Assembly (NCBI GenBank): GCA_029547805.1
Contig: JAKPOP010000010.1
Coordinates: forward strand, 459,675-523,674
DNA: 64,000 nt
Direction: 5' to 3'
DNA from: Deltaproteobacteria bacterium
GTDB lineage: Bacteria > Myxococcota_A > UBA9042 > DTJE01
Positions 61,950-64,000 of the stretch are shown here, piece by piece. The position numbers and the translations under genes are program-made. Numbering within the stretch: position 1 is the first letter of the stretch; each line of letters opens with the position of its first letter. The notes beneath the pieces were generated by a model that saw only the letters and a list, made by a program, of their open reading frames with translations, searched no databases and was not told the DNA's origin.

Positions 61950-63592
61950 GAGCCCGTCCGGTTCCGCGACGGGTCTGGCTGGGACGCGATGTGCACGGTG
62001 TGGGTGGGGAAGGCGAAGGCACAGCCGGCCTTCTCCACGACCTCCATGATCTCCAGCAGCACCTGGTGACGGACGTCCCGGAAGGCGTAGGCGTCCTCCA
62101 CCAGGAACCACGCCATGATCTCGATGTCCAGCGACGACGGACCGAACTGCTGGAACCGGACCACCACCCGGTCGGGCCAGACCAACGGGTGTCGTCGAAG
62201 CAGGGCCTCGATCTCCCCGGTCACCTTCCGGATCCGCTCGACGCCGGTCCCGTACTCGAGCCCGATGACCGTATGCAGGCGGAACCGGTCCCGGGCCGTC
62301 AGGTTCTCAAGGCGCATGTCGGCGAGTTTTCCGTTGGGGATCGACACCAGGACCCGATCCATGGTCCGGATGCGGGTGGATCGAAGCCCGATGGCCTCGA
62401 CGGTCCCCGAGACCCCGTCGACCTGGATGAAGTCCCCCACCTGGATGGGCCGGTCCACCCCGATGGAGAAGGCTCCAAAGAGGTTCTCCACCGTCTTCTG
62501 GGCCGCCAGGGCCAGGGCCAGGCCTCCCACGCCGAGCCCCGCCAGCAGGCTCGCGACCGGATAGCCCAGGGCCGAGAGGGCCGCCACGATTCCCAGGCCG
62601 CCGACCAGCAGCTTCCCGATCCGGGTCCCGAAGGAGAGGAGGAACTGCGCCGAGGGGCTGTCCTTCGCCCAGGGGCTCTCCTCGAGACCCCGATGCAGCA
62701 CGTCCATGGTCCGGAACAGAGCCCAGAAGCCGTCCACCCAGGCCAGGGCGATCAGCACCCGGTAGAGGTGATCCAGGGCCGCCGGAGCAAAGACGAGCCA
62801 GGGGAGGGCGATCCTCAACAGGATCAGCATCCAGGCCACCCGGAAGGGACCTCGCATCGAGACGGCCAGTGCGTCGTCCCACGAGGACCGGGTCCGCTGG
62901 GCGGCCGCCAGGAGGATTCTCCGGGTCACCGAGGCCAGGGGAACGGCCAGCAGGAAGGCCAGCACGACCAGCGGGACCAGGGCCAGCCACTGCCAGCGAA
63001 GCAGGCCCCAGGCGGAGGGCAGCAGCAAGGGATCCGGCAGGTTCTCATACATCCACTGGCCCGGCAGGGCCGCGAACCACTCCTCGACCCGTTCCACCGA
63101 CCGCCGGGAGACCCGCCAGGGCGGCCCTTCCTGGGAGACGTTGCGGACCAGCCGGAGGGGCTCCCGCTGGCCGCTGGGCATCGGCAGGCGAGTGACCTCG
63201 TCCACCCCCGCCGGGAGCCCGTCGTCGGTGGCGCCGTCCGTGGTCGCGGCAATCCGGCCGGGGTCCGGCCACCCATGGTGGTCCAGCACCGCCGCCAGGC
63301 GCCTCGCGATGCGTGCCCCCTCCGGCTCCAGGCCCTTCGGAAGGTCCAGGAACGCCGTCGCCTCGTCCCATCTGCCCCGTTTCAGGAGCCCTTGCAGTTC
63401 CTGGAACACCACCCGGGGGGAATCGGGGCTGACCAGGGGTTCCGACGGTCCCTCGGACACCGTGGACCGGGCCTCGGCGGCGGCTCCCGGCGCCTCTTCC
63501 GCCAGGGTTCCCATGGCCCAGCCCGGGCCCAGGATCAGGCACAGGGCCCACGCCGGTCGAAGAAACGCGCATCCTCTTCGGTTCGTCGGCAC
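61946..63592 (-). CDS. MscS-family mechanosensitive channel
   Basis: Osmotic-safety channel of the inner membrane. It has 548 residues from the GTG at 63592, which follows AGGAGG by 5 bases; a longer frame to 63694 has no site. A signal peptide (ALCLILGPGWAMGTLAEE) leads to a periplasmic region of about 150 residues, then several TM helices. The pore helix GLGVGGLALALAAQKTVENLFGAF and the beta-domain (VGDFIQVDGVSGTVEAIGLRSTRIR, SIPNGKL) are unmistakable. It is larger than E. coli MscS (286), more like YbdG/YnaI-type channels. Confidence 0.93.
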   Translation of the reverse strand: MPTNRRGCAFLRPAWALCLILGPGWAMGTLAEEAPGAAAEARSTVSEGPSEPLVSPDSPRVVFQELQGLLKRGRWDEATAFLDLPKGLEPEGARIARRLAAVLDHHGWPDPGRIAATTDGATDDGLPAGVDEVTRLPMPSGQREPLRLVRNVSQEGPPWRVSRRSVERVEEWFAALPGQWMYENLPDPLLLPSAWGLLRWQWLALVPLVVLAFLLAVPLASVTRRILLAAAQRTRSSWDDALAVSMRGPFRVAWMLILLRIALPWLVFAPAALDHLYRVLIALAWVDGFWALFRTMDVLHRGLEESPWAKDSPSAQFLLSFGTRIGKLLVGGLGIVAALSALGYPVASLLAGLGVGGLALALAAQKTVENLFGAFSIGVDRPIQVGDFIQVDGVSGTVEAIGLRSTRIRTMDRVLVSIPNGKLADMRLENLTARDRFRLHTVIGLEYGTGVERIRKVTGEIEALLRRHPLVWPDRVVVRFQQFGPSSLDIEIMAWFLVEDAYAFRDVRHQVLLEIMEVVEKAGCAFAFPTHTVHIASQPDPSRNRTGS

Positions 63593-63614
63593 GCCATCCT
63601 CCTGTCCCGGGCGA

Positions 63615-63620
63615 TGATAG
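63615..63620 (-). promoter_or_regulatory. Extended -10 promoter of the MscS-type gene
   Basis: On the minus strand, TGCTATCAT forms an extended -10, 22 bases before the GTG at 63592 and upstream of the AGGAGG site. There is no good -35 at 17 or 18 bases. Confidence 0.4.
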
Positions 63621-63715
63621 CAGCAATCCGGCAGGCCCTGGACTCTGGCCGGAGACCCCCATCCGGGCGATACTCCGAAACCGCGAGCCGCCACCCTCTC
63701 GAACCAGGAGGAACC

Positions 63716-64000
63716 GTGCAGGCGACACTCCGCGCCCTGGCTGCCGGGGCCCTGGCCTCAGGACTGCTGGCCTGTGCCTCGATGACGTCCCCAGGATGCG
63801 ACCCGGGACCGGGGGCGGATATCGCCGAGACGGACCTCCCCGACGACGTCCCGGAGACCCCGGGGGCCTGCCCGCCGACGGAGGCGACGCCCCTCGAATC
63901 GGACCTCCTGCCCCGGCCGTACCGGGTCCTGGGGCGTGGGGCCGGGTCCTGTCGGGACCGGCGGCCGTCCACCGCCATCGTGGCGGGCCTCGACCCCGGG
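63716..64000 (+). CDS. Lipoprotein, N-terminal part (3' end outside window)
   Basis: 95 codons are present and the frame is still open at the window edge. GTG start at 63716 after AGGAGG. A lipoprotein signal ends in LLAC (Cys near residue 20), followed by an Asp/Glu/Pro-rich linker (ADIAETDLPDDVPETPGACPP) of the same style as the DUF1566 lipoprotein. The remainder is too short to assign. Confidence 0.7.
   Translation, partial: MQATLRALAAGALASGLLACASMTSPGCDPGPGADIAETDLPDDVPETPGACPPTEATPLESDLLPRPYRVLGRGAGSCRDRRPSTAIVAGLDPG

Overview
This is a GC-rich (roughly 70 %) chromosomal segment from a Gram-negative bacterium. It carries TatB/TatC, RseP, lipoproteins with classical lipoboxes, a TonB-like protein and a DksA. 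The AgmX/PglI-type C-terminal domain on one lipoprotein, the Asp/Pro-rich linkers after the lipoboxes, a DUF4157 protein and the sigma-54-type regulator point to Myxococcota or another former deltaproteobacterial lineage. No species can be named. ATGA/GTGA start-stop overlaps and GTG starts are common throughout.

Bases 1-17328 (+ strand) hold a long translation cluster: the end of fusA, then S10-spc-alpha genes (rpsJ to rplQ), followed without a break by rpsB-tsf-pyrH-frr. The usual neighbours tuf, rplC (L3), rpmD (L30) and map are missing. Next come a lipoprotein with an AgmX/PglI-like C-terminus and a degenerate HAD-like protein (17435-20587). Divergent dnaB and mutL follow, both with predicted leaderless starts, then miaA overlapping mutL. 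A dksA-type gene (24842-25678, minus) carries a long Ala/Lys/Pro repeat tail.

Bases 25891-39431 (minus strand) form a complete class 1 DISARM anti-phage island: drmD, drmMI, a previously unremarked 45-codon ORF, drmA, drmB and drmC. It reads as one tightly coupled operon from a single recognisable promoter. It sits between dksA and speE, and a tRNA-Pro(UGG) gene lies about 1.3 kb beyond its promoter end. Its codon use is visibly less GC3-biased than its surroundings, which suggests acquisition. No integrase or insertion sequence is visible.

Bases 39804-64000 return to chromosomal genes. In order they are: speE, tRNA-Pro and a CDF metal exporter; a minus-strand operon of FHA/coiled-coil protein, Ycf46-like AAA+ ATPase, DUF1257 (Ycf35-like), DUF2997 and an unknown protein; a TonB-like protein; a lone sigma-54 activator; an operon of tatB, tatC with an unusual extra C-terminal domain, an endonuclease III-family glycosylase and a signal-peptidase-like protein lacking its catalytic dyad; a DUF1566 lipoprotein; a MoxR-DUF58-BatA operon headed by a MA-type metallopeptidase; a DUF4157 protein; rseP; tsaB; a mechanosensitive channel; and the start of another lipoprotein.

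Many single-gene promoters share one form, TTGNNN, a 17-base spacer, then TANNNT. This looks like the housekeeping sigma-70 signal and helps fix starts and operon boundaries.
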